Part shown: piece by piece, positions 23,178 to 34,790 of the stretch
Numbering within the stretch: the first letter of the stretch is position 1
Layout of the letters: the number at the start of each line of letters is the position of its first letter
NCBI GenBank assembly: GCA_015039365.1
Contig: WION01000153.1
Location: 56,778-120,777, forward strand
Origin: Amanita rubescens
Lineage: Eukaryota > Basidiomycota > Agaricomycetes > Agaricales > Amanitaceae
Length of the DNA stretch: 64,000 bases
Direction: 5' to 3'
Translations under genes and position numbers: made by a program
Notes under the pieces: generated by a model
Databases searched by the model: none
Seen by the model: the letters and a program-made list of their open reading frames with translations, nothing else
Told to the model about the DNA's origin: nothing

Positions 23178-23886
23178 TTATGATTTTCCTGGCTCTTTCC
23201 CTCCCTCACCCTCCTTGAACGAATTCACCATTATAATCACGAAAGAAAAGAACAACGAGGTTTGCAGCAGCAACCTTATAAACTTGATCGCGTTTATAGG
23301 TCCTTGACAACAGCACCCATCACGGCACTCGCATTCTTCGTCCTCTTCGTCATCTAAGCCGGGTGCTCTTCCCTCTTCCGTGCGACTATCGGAAACGGCT
23401 CCATAAGACTGATAAGACTTCAGTCTCAGTTGGAGCCTCTCCAAAAGCCCATCGGGTCCTTCCGTTCCTTCTCCGTGCATCAGCGCAGCAAGGCTTCCTG
23501 ATAACCGCGCAGTCGGGTTCGTAAGTCATATCCGAGCTTTGGGGAGGGATACACTCACCAGGTCGGACACCCTGATCTGGCGTATATCCTATCCAATCCT
23601 TGATTTCCGTAATCACTTGCACTGGGAGCTGAACCAGCACCGCGTTAAGAATCTGACATGGTAGAAACGGGACGAGCGACCAAATCAAGAGAATGAGCGC
23701 CGTATATCGAGGGTGATCCGCAGCTGAGTTGTATACTGTTCAGTGTAATCGATGGTACGCGTGCCGGTGAGATATGTGCATTTGGCTGGTTATGAGAGAA
23801 GATCGAAAGTACTACTTAGAGTATTGACACGAACCTTTCTGCAGAGCAGGGTCGATGTAATCCTTTAAAATGTGGTTCATATCCAT
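23178..23886 (-). CDS. Small membrane protein, paralogue of the 8.3-kb gene
   Basis: Exons are 23886-23835, 23735-23559 and 23497-23178 (549 nt, 182 aa); the introns are 99 and 61 nt. The second exon encodes HPRYTALILLIWSLVPFLPC with an amphipathic or hydrophobic helix. The third has a polar region with SYQSYGAV, a run of acidic residues and CECRDGCCC, then a hydrophobic segment (LLLQTSLFFSFVIIMV) and a lysine-rich end. The family is unknown but shared with 8273-8859. Its 3' end converges closely with the sugar transporter. Confidence 0.65.
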
Positions 23887-24963
23887 GATGGAGGGAGAAC
23901 AAGTTGAACTTTGTGCACGAGGAACACTGGTTTTACATGACAGGACGGGAGTTATGGCTACAGGCTGAGTATATATATAGCCTAGCTTATCATCTTAGCG
24001 TGGGAGACGGAGTTGGACGTGGTTCTCTCACTGTGCCGCATTTACGTAAATCCGCTGGGGAGTAGGTAGACCAGAAATGGATGATTCTATTGTCAGAAGA
24101 CCGGTCTAATCAAGCTGGGGTCATATGACGAGGGAATACTTAGGAGACTGAAGCGAAATAGAGACAGATGCGAAACAATATGCCAACGTTGGCAGTGTAC
24201 AATATGCTCTGAATTGGTTTAGTGGACGTTCTCGGGCCCCGGCTTTGCGAGCTGCGTAAACTTAATCTTCCGATTTCGATGTTTGTATTGAAAAGATGAC
24301 TGTCATCAGCATTGATTGACATGGGATATGTTTGGGCGTACTCGGCACCCGCCGTATTGATTGATGCGCTGTGATGTATGTCGAAGTGAATGTAAAGCCT
24401 TGATTTGCCCAGAATATGTCCGGATACTGGTTGGTGAGTGACAAAAGAAAGAAGCGGAGAGAAAAGAACCACCACCTACCTCCGACGAAGCCCTCGGCAT
24501 TGTAAGGCTCGTCTCCTCAGATTCACGGACATCCCGAGAACGCGGGCATTAGCGACCTTTCCTCCTCTCGTCCTTCCTCGTAAATCCGGATTGGGATGAG
24601 CAAAGAGCTAGGGCATATATACTCTTAAAGATGGACGTGAGCGAGTTCACATTTGGGGACAGTATAGTCATAATCGATTATCGATGCTGGAGCAATCGGC
24701 GCAGGCTTCAAGGCGAGCATTCGACATTGCTCAGGCAGATGGGAGTCCGGCCCATAGTATGCGCTGGCGGGCTGACTCCCTACGGAAGAATGGGCGAAGG
24801 TGCTGCAATCAACTTTTCCTCCGATACGGGCTTTGCGTAATAGTCAGCATATGTGCTGTGTTCGACGAGTGTATACCAGCGCAGGTAGATAAAGATAGAG
24901 ACCCATCTAAACCTTTAAGTAAATAAAATATTGTAATGTGTCAACGATAATAGAGGTAGTAAC
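23887..24963. other. Intergenic stretch, nothing recognised
   Basis: About 1.1 kb between the divergent 23.5-kb gene and the 3' end of the SDR gene. There is a TATA-like run TATATATAGCC at about 23973. No supported gene was found. Confidence 0.5.
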
Positions 24964-25962
24964 CTAGTTTACATTAACTGATTCCCATGTATGCTCCCAG
25001 AGTTTCTTTCTTTGCCCTTCGTCGCCGAAATAACGTTTGGTGCCCAAGTTTTCGCCGCGAGAGCCAATTCTCCACGCACCCTGAACACCAGCACTTCCTT
25101 CATTCTCCGAGGTGTTGAAAATGCCATGCCACATATATTCCGCACATTCCTCACCAGACACGGTAAAGGGGTAGAACAAGCCAAGCATGGACTTCGATAA
25201 AGTTCGCAAAAAAGCAGAGTCGAACCGGGAAATATAAGATGTGCGTACAATCCCAGGATACGCATGAATGAATGGTATAGATGGATTTCTCAATGCAAAT
25301 TCCTGCAGTAGCGGTAAGAACTGGGTCACATTCGACGATTAAGGGACACTCACCTCTACCATTAGGTCGTTATACGTCGGGGCGGCACCGCCAGCTGCTG
25401 CCACGGAAAATCCCTTCTTCAACCCAAGGTCATCTGAATCAATCGCAATCCCTTTTCCCGCACCCAATACCGACACAACCTTCGCTTCCTGACCAGCATC
25501 TTTCGCCCTCTGTATGCTAGGAAGTAAATCTCTCGTAAATTTCCACCTCGAATAGTAGTGCGCTGCAAGTTTCCTATCGATCCCTTCGGGTGTCTCGTCT
25601 CGATCTTTCATACTGAAAAACCCAGGAGACATGACAAGGAAGTTGACCGTAGGGTATCGCCGAAGAAGCTGCTTCGTGACGGTATCGACGTTCTTCATGA
25701 GGGTGACGTCGCACTGTATAAACTCGTGCGTAAAGTTGTTCTCGGAAGCGTTGGATTTGGGAAAGGACGCAAGTATAGACTCTGCAGCGTCACGGTTCCG
25801 ACCGATGAGGACGATATGTGCGTTGCCTTTTGTATAGCGAGCGAATGTTTCCGCCATGCCACGTCCTATCCCTGAGGTTCCACCGACGAATATGGCGACG
25901 GGTGCTTGAGGTAAGATGTGTGAAGCATTGGAAGCGCGGATGGCTGCTAATGATGAGAACAT
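24964..25962 (-). CDS. Short-chain dehydrogenase/reductase
   Basis: Exons are 25962-25354 and 25302-24964 (948 nt, 315 aa), joined by a 51-nt intron. The Rossmann cofactor motif is VGGTSGIGRGMAETFARY near residue 30, followed by IVLIGRNRDAAESI and CDVT. The central strand LVMSPG replaces the usual NNAG, and the canonical YxxxK is not obvious (there is a YYSRWKFT segment). It therefore belongs to the divergent fungal NAD(P)-binding SDRs that are mostly uncharacterised. The start at MFSSLAAIRAS is preferred. An upstream in-frame ATG would add a hydrophobic leader (MIIFHAVALTTAILVLY). A fragment resembling part of this locus lies at about 28069-28190. Confidence 0.8.
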
Positions 25963-27040
25963 GGTCGATCTGTATAGGACGAGGATAGCGGTGGTGAGGG
26001 CTACTGCGTGGAAAATAATCATAATAAAACGCATACCAGAGGTTGATATATAAATGAGGGTACCGGTTAATGCGACTCGGCCGAAGCGACGCGTAACATG
26101 CCTCGCATACGTCACACGGCTCGAATGGTACCGATTTTGAGCTGCGTCCTCAGTCCTGGTCATCGCCCATGTGTCATCATATCCAAGAAAATGAGCGGCA
26201 GCCGTCCACGCGTTCACGCGTTGGACGATGATGAATTGATGTGGTGTTGTGCCGAGAGAAGTTAAAGCGGAGTTTGTAAATGCGCTCAACGTCATCGTTT
26301 TGCAACTTCGCATCGTTGATTCACTGTTGCCTCTGAGCGATACCCGACAATCTTTCTGGAGAAATTAGTGCAGCCCTGACCGTCGAATCGACAAATCTCT
26401 GGTCCATCTCCGACAGTTGTTCACGGTAGATGTCTTGATCAACTCCACTTGCGTCCAACAGCCAACTTCCAGTCAGTCCACATCGTTCAAACCGCATCGT
26501 TTGTTCACGTTTCAGGTGCCCGATTCTTGAGCTGCACCAGCTATCCATATCATCCACGATCTCTTATCGATAGGGCCACCTCATCCTCGACCTCAAGCAG
26601 ATCATGTTCGACTGGTAATTTACTGCCAACGTCTTTGACGCCGTTTCCAAGTTTTGGTTGTGCTGAGAGGTGCCGCATGAGAAGCGAGTCACCATCGGCT
26701 GAACCCTGGCCACAGGCCGACTTAAATGAGAGATAAAAATAGGGGGACGTCCCTTGTCCTGCTACTGACGTTTGCTGAGCATGCAGAAGTGCAACCACCT
26801 TGGCTGTATTGGATAGCGGGTACGTTTATATATTTGTTTTCCGTGAGGCGAATTGGTTTACATGCGATAAAAGACAATACTAGAAGTGATACCAACCATT
26901 TTCCCAAAGCAGAACAGGCGCAAGACTCGTGGCAACCAATAGAGGGAAGAACATGAAGTACACAGTGAATTCAGAACTACAACGAACAAGGTAAAGGGCA
27001 GGTCTGCTACGCGATTTGATTTTTTCTGACGACGCTATGA
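25963..27040. other. Intergenic stretch, nothing firmly recognised
   Basis: Open frames exist on both strands, including an extension of the SDR frame to 26313, but without motifs. Confidence 0.4.
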
Positions 27041-27596
27041 CTACGGTGTGTAGATAAACGCAGCAATTCCCTCATAAGTGTATCCATCATTCGCAACAGC
27101 GTTATCCTTCTCAGCGGCACCCATGGTGTAGAAATGGTCGGTGCCTCCGCCACTATATAGACGAAAAAGAGGCTGACAGCCGCACCTCCCGTCGGGGTAG
27201 ACAAATCCAGTGATGCCTTCGTTACTGTACCCGAGGTTATGAATAGCGTTGTCCCTCTCGGAGGCGTTGGTGGTATAAAAATGGTCTGTGGCGCCTGGGC
27301 TGTACATCCTGTAGAGGGGAATGGTGCCAGCTTGTTGGTCGGGGAAGATGCGGCCGACAACGCCCTCGAAATTGTACCCGAGATTGTGGACGGCATTGTT
27401 CATCTCGGCGGCATTGGTTGTGTAGAAGTGGTCTATAGCCGATGGGCTGTAGGCTCTGAGGAGGGATATGGCTCTGGAAGGGTTTCCACCGTGACCATCA
27501 CCTGCAACAGCGTAGGACTATGTGAAGTGAAATTAGAGTCCACGCCACGTGTGAGTGAGGGAACTTGGCACACACCTCGAGCTCGGAGGCTGACAT
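27041..27596 (-). CDS. DUF5648 repeat protein
   Basis: Exons are 27596-27576 and 27517-27041 (498 nt, 165 aa), with a 58-nt intron. After a short start (MSASELE) the protein is three copies of the DUF5648-type repeat of about 45 residues. Each has a tyrosine-rich strand and the hallmark DHFYT (AIDHFYTTNAAE, ATDHFYTTNASE, GTDHFYTMGAAE), followed by NLGY/NDGY and EG. The repeat is thought to form a beta-propeller-like or lectin-like fold. A TATA box (TTATAAAATGG) lies about 70 bp upstream. There is no signal peptide in this model; an alternative splice would change only the first residues. Confidence 0.8.
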
Positions 27597-27660
27597 AGCG
27601 AGAGTGGAATCAACCAAGACAGGGAGGAGGGATGGGGATGAGGGAAGGTGGCGACTCCAT

Positions 27661-27671
27661 TTTATAATGGT
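27661..27671 (-). promoter_or_regulatory. TATA box of the DUF5648 gene
   Basis: On the minus strand the sequence reads TTATAAAATGG, 65-75 bp upstream of the proposed start codon. Confidence 0.5.
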
Positions 27672-27783
27672 CAGTCGTGACCAGAACCAAACAACTAGTT
27701 ACGGTCAAATGACCGTCAGACTAATATCGTTCCCAGACGCAATGAGCGAGTGTGGTTAAGTGCCGTCAGCTAGAGCCTCCTTA

Positions 27784-27961
27784 GTGACGGCAGTTTCCAG
27801 TTATCATTCTGTTGGACGAGACGCAAATGCAATGCCCCCTATATGTACATGTACACTAGACACGAGACAGCTTCCTTACTGACGGCAGTTTCCAGTTATC
27901 ATGGGAACATTGTCCACGGTTGTCGGACGAATTTGCCTACACAATGCCCCCTATATGTAGT
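27784..27961. repeat. Imperfect tandem duplication
   Basis: Two units (27784-27848 and 27879-27961) share GACGGCAGTTTCCAGTTATC at one end and AATGCCCCCTATATGTA at the other, with different middles. Confidence 0.8.
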
Positions 27962-28068
27962 GACTGGAAGTTGAGGTAGCCTCCATTCAACTTTTCGACT
28001 CATGCATGCCAGGTTGTACTATAATAATCCTCGGACCTTACCACGTGAAGTGGTGGCCCACAACCCAC

Positions 28069-28190
28069 AAGTGTTGAAAAGCCATGCCACATATATTCAG
28101 CAGATTAACTTGGGGTAGAGACTTGATGCAATACGAGATCAGTCACGCAGCTGACGTTACAGTGCCGAGAGTCTAGTTTAAAGCGGAGTT
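28069..28190 (-). pseudogene. Relic resembling the SDR locus
   Basis: GTGTTGAAAAGCCATGCCAC and ATATATTC match 25111-25145 in the SDR second exon. Further on, GTGCCGAGAG and TTAAAGCGGAGTTTGT match about 26250-26278, upstream of the SDR gene. About 1 kb between these blocks is missing, so it looks like a collapsed copy. Confidence 0.5.
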
Positions 28191-29382
28191 TGTTTGCTAG
28201 CCTTGCCGGCTTCTGGTGGGCCTGACTCACGTACAGGCTATACACCGTGGATTCAGGTATACGCTTCTTCAAGTTGAGCGGCACTATACCATCAAAGATC
28301 TCTTTCTAAACCTGCCCACCATCGGCATCGACTCAAGAAAATGCTCCCATTTGCGGTTGAATCTGATCGTGTTGTGAGCGAAAGAATCTTTCATTCGTCA
28401 CTTGATCAACTCGTCAGGCCACTTTGGGCGAGTAAGTGTAGTTTCCTGATTGCACAGTGAGCTGAATTGTTTGCCACAGTAGTTCCAAAACTACTGTCAG
28501 CGATGTGAGTTGAACCACGAGATCAGAAGGTGGCGGTCGCCGACCCTGTTGTACGCCAGATTGGCCGCTTGGATTTCCATGGGTCACTGACCACGACGAA
28601 GGGGAAATGTCGCTCAACATTAACCGAATCTTAATCGCCTAACCCTAGCTGGGCATCCCATGACCACGACGGAGGATTCCGCCACTGTGACGCGATCAGG
28701 CCCAGCCGCATGATAGCCTTCCGCCACGAAGGCGGAACTGCAAGCTGAGCCTTATCGACGGTTAATAGTGTATACCTCGTACAAAGGAACCAGATCAGGA
28801 AGGCGAGGAATTGAAGGCGACCATGTCTACTCCCTACTCCTCGTCGAGCGCGCATGCTCTACGAAAGGTACGCCTTGATGATCTCAGTGTAGGTATATGC
28901 CCAAGAATTCTTTCCCTACACCATCATTCATTCCCACTCTTTCCTTGCTTAAACCCGGTGATCGCATCTCGAAGTGAGCAACGACAAATAACAATGATCA
29001 GAAAAATGAGAGACAACGAGTTACGACAGACATTCAAGTTGAGCAACGGAGCATCGTCCTGAGGGTTGGCGTTATTCGCGGTGAGCTTGTCAGTTCCGCG
29101 CAGCACCGCTTTATCGCCAAACATGATATAACCACGTCAGGGTATTTGAACAACTCTAACTAGAATAGATGATACGTGTAACAATTGACCATAACCTGAC
29201 CCTAGCAACAACTGGGTTATACTTTCTAGTAGTACTACGTTTGCGAGTCAAGTATCGTCGCGAGACTCAAGAGTTCTGTGCAGCCTACCAGAGGCAAGTA
29301 TAGTGGTGGCCGAAGTTCTTTAGGGAGCGGAAAGGCTAACATGAAATGGCAAGGTTACGAAATGCCCCGCAAACCAACGGTT

Positions 29383-29553
29383 TATATACTATAAAGCTCA
29401 CCAGCCTGGGGACCGTTCACGTTCACGGCCTTCACTATCGATCTTCACACAATGTTTCGTAAGTCTCAACAATGTTTCCGGCAGTTATTATCTAAAGTAC
29501 GCAATCCCTGTTTCAGTTGTCAAAATTGATAGATCTGATCAATGTTAGCAGAA
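29383..29553 (+). other. Possible promoter and tiny first exon of a decayed gene
   Basis: TATA-like TTTATATACTATAAAG precedes an ATG at 29452 followed by a good donor (GTAAGT) and an acceptor (TTTCAG) about 55 bp later. The reading frame closes after a dozen codons. I could not extend it, so it is probably a gene remnant. Confidence 0.2.
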
Positions 29554-30632
29554 TATGCATTGCTGCATTGTCGTATATGCATACGAAGTTTGTATGATGG
29601 GTCACCCTTTGGTCGAGACGAACCTGAAGCTTCTTATTCCCGAAGCGGCCGAATTGCACCGGTTTCGAAATGAACTGGTTCTCGCGGTTCTCTACAACTT
29701 AGAGTGCTAGTGGCAGAGACGTTAACGAAGTGCGCTAGTTAATGCTCTCTCGATGATGTTAATAGCCTAGGTTCACAAGTTAAATCGAACCAGCTGTCCA
29801 GCCCGCGGGTGCAATTGCGCCAGATACACGCCAAGAGTAGAGGGGGAAGCTGACCAGAAGCAATCACCTTAAACTAGCTTCTGTACATGTGCTTCTCAGG
29901 CACGTCCATGGGGCTGGACTATATCCAATCTTGCATCATCATCCGAGCGTTGTATTTTCGTACGTGCTTCCCAATACTTTTTCATGGGTTCCAAAGACTT
30001 CATCGACGTTCAAGGACGGGTTTCGAAGACGATAGGGTTGACTTCATTTCCGAAAAGGCTCCAAAAATTGTGCTCGTGTAGATGTGCGCCGCCTTCATTT
30101 TTCAAAGTGTATGAAGGCTATAAATAACCCGATGGTTGCCGTGGGATATGCGGCACCTTATCAGGTCAGAAGTCCGTGTCACTGACAAAGGAAGCAAATG
30201 TTAGTATGATCACCAATGGGTGTGGATTTGTAAAATTGCAAGGCTGTCGCATGTGATTATACTGGAATGGCACATGGTGGTGTAGTGGAGATGTTGGAAC
30301 GTGATATTTCGCAGTGATAGTCATCAAACGGAATAACGCCGGCCCGGTGACACTTACCACGGTTTGACGGTAACGTGGCGTTTGTTTACGTCCACTTGAA
30401 CAGAAATCTTTATCTCCTTATCATTTTGTATCGCAGGCTTTCACCTCCGTCATAAAACCATTTCAGGCTGGATGGATTAGCTGGAAGCAAGAGCGGCTAT
30501 ACGGCCTTCTATTGTCATTCGACTAGTGCCTTTGTCGTCACGGTGACAGCGATCTACGTAAACGTTGACGGTATGGACGATAACCTACAGTATCGTCCGT
30601 TCTAAATGCGCTGAGCTGGTCCGGCTAGCCAT

Positions 30633-30839
30633 GTGCTTCCGAATCTTGATGCCTCCGTATCTCTGGTGGAACCGGAACTCGTGGCGCCTACCATTGCATC
30701 AAAGTCCAAGGTCAAGACAGACGACATTCTTGCTCACGTGGTTCAACTAAAAACTGAATTGAGCTCCATAACGAGCCCAGATGATTTCATTTCAGGCTTG
30801 ACACCAAGGGTCATTCCACATGTAGGGATTGATCAGTGA
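30633..30839 (+). CDS. Possible terminal exon of an unidentified gene
   Basis: A 68-codon open frame with coding-like composition (VSLVEPELVAPTIASKSKVK, then DDILAHVVQLKTEL and a stop). It has no ATG at its start and no identifiable upstream exon. It may be the 3' end of a gene or a relic. Confidence 0.25.
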   Translation: MLPNLDASVSLVEPELVAPTIASKSKVKTDDILAHVVQLKTELSSITSPDDFISGLTPRVIPHVGIDQ

Positions 30840-30927
30840 TCACCTCATAAAGCTTAGAACGCGTCTCAGCTGTCAGCGGCTTCTTTCCCCCTCCTGAGAC
30901 CCCGTCCTTCCTCCTCCGTTGGTCACC

Positions 30928-33325
30928 ATGGACGGTCTCCAGCCTAGCACCACCATCGCCATTGCGGAATTTGGAGACGCTGGTAAACATTACGGAATTC
31001 GGGATGAGAAGACTGCAGAAGACGGGTCAGAGAAGTATGAGCTGGACGGGATTCATGACGGCTTAGTATTTCCGACTGAAGAGGAACGAGCAACTCTGAG
31101 AAGAGTCCCCGATTCCATTCCATGGAGCGCCTACCGTACGTCCTGGTTCTACTCTTTTCATGTCATATCCCTCAATCGAACTCTGCAGTCATCGCGGTTA
31201 TTGAATTGGCCGAACGCTTCTCTGTCCGTGTCTTTCCTTATCGTCGTTCCCACAACTAACGGAACCCCACTCAGTTTTACGGTTCCTCCGTCGTCTTTGT
31301 GAGTTGTCACTTTTTTCTACAATGTTGAACCCTCCCTGATGGTAATCCACAGGTAAACTTCATTCAACAACCACTCCCTCCGGGTTCTCACACCGGTGCT
31401 GGAGGTAAAGACGGTCAATCAGGTGCCCTAAACCTTGGCCAACAAGCTTCTACCGGTCTCACGACGTTTTATCAGTTCTGGTAAGTTTTTCACATGCCCG
31501 TTCCATATGCGGTTTGACATTGACATCAATTTTCCGAACCTGAAGGTGCTACGTAACGCCTCTCCTCGGAGCTTGGATTGCAGACACGTATCTCGGGCGA
31601 TTCAATACAGTTTGCGTCGCTGTTGCTATAGCTCTTGTCGGCCACATCATCCTCATCATCTCAGCCGTTCCTGGGGTTATCGAGCATAGCCACAATGCGA
31701 GCGCTGCATTTGCCGTCGCGATCATCGTTACCGGATTGGGTACTGGCCTTTTCAAGGCCAACATCTCCCCTCTCATAGCTGAACAATATCGTCGTACGAA
31801 GCTCTTCATCAGGGAGGGAAAAAATGGAGAACGTGTCATCGTCGACCCCGTCTTGACCGTATCCAGCATATACATGGTATGTTCTCAGGCTATCTATACA
31901 TACACTGGTTACAATCTGATCGACTGTCGATCGATCAGTACTTTTATTTGTTCATTAACATTGGCGCTCTCGTCGGACAAATCGGCATGACGTACTCCGA
32001 AAAGGTACTTACCATCCGGGTTTATTTTTGTCAATTCATTTTATTAACTGATGCCGCACTAGTATGTCGGATTTTGGTTGGCGTATACTCTCCCTACGAT
32101 CGTTTTCATGTTATGCCCCATCATCCTTTTGATTGGCCGGAAACGGTACATCCGCTCACCGCCAACTGGTTCAGTGTTATCCGCTGCAATGAAGTTGTGG
32201 TGGTTGGCAGCAAAAGGAAGATGGTCTTGGAATCCTGTACGGCTCTGGAACAACCTCACTGCATCCGATTTCTGGGATAGCGCCAAGCCTAGCCGTCTGG
32301 CGGTGAAACCATCGTGGATGACGTTTGATGATAATTGGGTAGACGAGGTTGGACGTGGGTTCGCCGCTTGTGGAGTTTTCTTGTGGTACCCGATCTATTG
32401 TACGAGCCCGCGTTTCCTTCCTGTGACATATGGTTAACGGTTATGAATAGGGCTGACGTATAACCAGTTGAACAACAACCTTACGTCGCAGGCTGCAACG
32501 ATGAGCACTCACGGGCTTCCCAACGACGTTCTGTCCAACCTTGACCCCTTCGCGCTGATCATCTTTATTCCCATCTTTGATCTTATCGTACGTCATTTGG
32601 TTGTTGGCTTCTTCTATTCTCTTTATTGACGCGTGCATAGATATATCCTTTCTTCCGGTACATAGGCTTGAACTTTTCGGCTTTGAAGAAGATCACGGCG
32701 GGTTTCTTCACTGGTGCCATGTCTATGGTCTGGGCAGCAGGTAAAGTGTCTTTCATACATAATCACCATAACAAGGCTAAACTCGGGATTTTAGTCGTGC
32801 AACACTACATTTACAAGGTACGCTATTCTCATTCCACCCACCTAGCCTTGATTTTGATTCTGTCATAGACCAGTCCTTGTGGTTACCAAGCCGGAGCATG
32901 TGTCGCTCCTCAAGTCTCCCCACTCAACGTCTGGATCCAATCCGGATCGTAAGTCCGCCCTTCCCTTCCCCCCAGCAACCCCAAACTCTGACATCCGCAC
33001 CAGATACATCCTCATCGCATTCAGCGAAATCTTCGCGTCCATCACAGGCCTCGAATACGCCTTTACCAAAGCGCCTCGAAACATGAAATCCCTCGTCATG
33101 GCTGTCTTTTTGTTCATGTCCGCCCTTAGCTCCGCCCTTGGAGAGGCGTTTGTCAGTCTTTCGACTGACCCCCTGCTTGTGTGGAATTATGGCGTTATGG
33201 GCGTTCTCGCTGGGATATCTGGCGTCTTCTTTTGGATTCACGTCCGAAAGCTGGATCAGCAGGAGGATGCTCTCAATAATCTGGCTGATGGCCATTTTGG
33301 AGATGAAGTTGAAGTTACCCATTAA
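30928..33325 (+). CDS. PTR/POT-family proton-coupled peptide transporter
   Basis: Twelve exons: 30928-31135, 31189-31223, 31275-31298, 31353-31480, 31546-31876, 31939-32004, 32063-32399, 32451-32587, 32641-32740, 32795-32817, 32869-32948, 33004-33325 (1791 nt, 596 aa). The N-terminal cytosolic tail leads to AVIELAERFSFYGS, the start of TM1 in the PTR2 family. GAWIADTYLGRF and the PTR signature YFYLFINIGALVGQIGM follow, with further spans up to the C-terminal FMSALSSALGEA and FFWIHVRKLDQQ. It should import di- and tripeptides with protons across the plasma membrane, like yeast Ptr2. All eleven introns are GT-AG and 51-65 nt. Confidence 0.93.
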
Positions 33326-33339
33326 GGCATTCGATTTTA

Positions 33340-34275
33340 TGTGACTTTTTTTTTTTTTTTTTGCTTGATCTTGTTGGGTGGTTGTGGTTCTTGTAACAGT
33401 TGTGAAAGAGTAAAACGAGTGTACATGTAATGATTATGATTCAGAATCTGTACAAACGAGTAAAACATGATGTGGATGTTACGGGGTACATGGGACTCCA
33501 GATAAGGAAATCAACGAGGAAAGGGTCAAGAACCTTGAGCGGCGTATCCTCTAAGATATGATATTTCCCAGTATGCATTGTTGTACGTAGATCCAGGACC
33601 GATGACATTGTCGTTTACCTATAAGGACTATTCAGTCATTGTGCTTTCCTATTGTATAGAGGGCAACTTACGCAAGAGTTTGTTCGAGTGTGGCAAGTGG
33701 AGTCGTAGATCCAGGGTACTCCAGCCCTGTTCGTGAAAACGAAGAAACGAAAAAGGTGATTTGGTGAGTTACGGATGCAGGGATGAGGAAAAAAGAGGAA
33801 AATTACCAATCACCGCATAGGGTCGTTGTGAACAAGAGCTGTTGAGGTGCAAAGAATTCATTGTAATCGCAGGTTGAGCTAGAGTACGCAGCACTAGGTG
33901 GTCCCCAGGTCGACGTGTCGAGAGTAGATGTAGACGTTGCAGTCTGAATGTTTTCCGGGACATTAGGTCGCTATGCAACATGAATCGCGTGAAATAGAGC
34001 CGAATTTAAAAGTACCCTGGGTAGGATTCACGCTCCAGAACGCCCGACACGTCAAGTTGAGCCGCATACACGCCTCCTGCTTGTGCAAAGCCCGCGCCGT
34101 AGCTGTTTGCTTTGTCTCTGCCACGACGCATCCAGCCGGTATTGAATAATCGGTGCCCAGGATGTGTCCGGTGTGCGAACGGCTGGTGTCTTTCTTGCAG
34201 CCAGAGGTGGTGTACAACGCGTATTGGTTGTTCATCAAGTTGATACTTTCGATCTCGCCGCCATCTGGCCCAAAT
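33340..34275 (-). pseudogene. Decayed 3' half of a GH16 glucanase gene
   Basis: The segment matches 44280-45215, including the 3' flank and the last exons of the intact GH16 gene. Exons 1-3 are missing. The catalytic motif GEIDIIE is reduced to GEIES by a small deletion that removes the acid/base region. A one-base deletion (ACAAAGCAAAC where the intact gene has ACAAAAGCAAAC) breaks the frame. It is non-functional. Confidence 0.9.
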
Positions 34276-34790
34276 GAGTAAGACAGGCGAGCTTCCGCCC
34301 ATGACCCAAGTTCAACACGGGAGGGCGGAGGCATTCCCTTGATAGCGTTCGTAGTTGATCTGCTGCACCCCAATCCAGCCAACCGCCGTTATTGTCGCCG
34401 CGGCAGCAATCATGGAATTGACGTCCACGCTTCGCCACTGCTATTATAGCCGGCGCAATGATGGAGGATAAGGCATAGATAACGGAAGCAAAGGACGAGA
34501 CACTTGCAGAGAGTGGCCGCGCTGGGCGAGGGTAAAAGCATCTTGTTGAAATTTTCGATGTTCGATGTGCTGACGAGTGTTTATGCAGGGACTCTCTAAC
34601 GGGTGATGGCATTTCAAGATGTTCAATTTGACGCTTGGCTTGGCTGGCTTCTGGAACAGCTTGCATCGGAATGTGGGGTTACCGGTAAAGCGATCCAGAT
34701 TACGTTTGCGATTTCTGCTGCACCGAACCTCATTTTTCTTGGGTGCACCGCACTCGTATGTGTATCCATGATAACCTGATCCTTTATTAT
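34276..34790 (+). pseudogene. Collapsed amino-acid-transporter relic
   Basis: 34276-34350 matches the first exon of the transporter (46478-46560; shared AGACAGGCGAGCTTCCGCCC versus AGACAGACAAGCTTCCGCCC). 34371-34790 matches its last two exons (48280-48690, ending GGGTGCACCGCACTCGT). About 1.7 kb between them is gone. It adjoins the GH16 relic in the same order and orientation as the intact pair. Confidence 0.88.

Larger units (their letters stand above)
27672..30927. other. Long gene-poor stretch with local duplications
   Basis: It holds an imperfect tandem duplication (27784-27961), an SDR-like relic (28069-28190), a possible promoter plus tiny exon near 29390-29460, and a coding-looking exon (30633-30839). 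No complete gene could be built. Confidence 0.4.

Noticed and set aside
25963..26313. N-terminal extension of the SDR
   Set aside because: The added sequence lacks conserved features. The ATG at 25962 places the cofactor motif at the usual distance from the start, although a signal-anchor version from about 26034 cannot be excluded.
33769..33981. Near-identical short frames at 33769-33981 and 44682-44900
   Set aside because: They are an out-of-frame translation of the GH16 exon and its relic, not genes.
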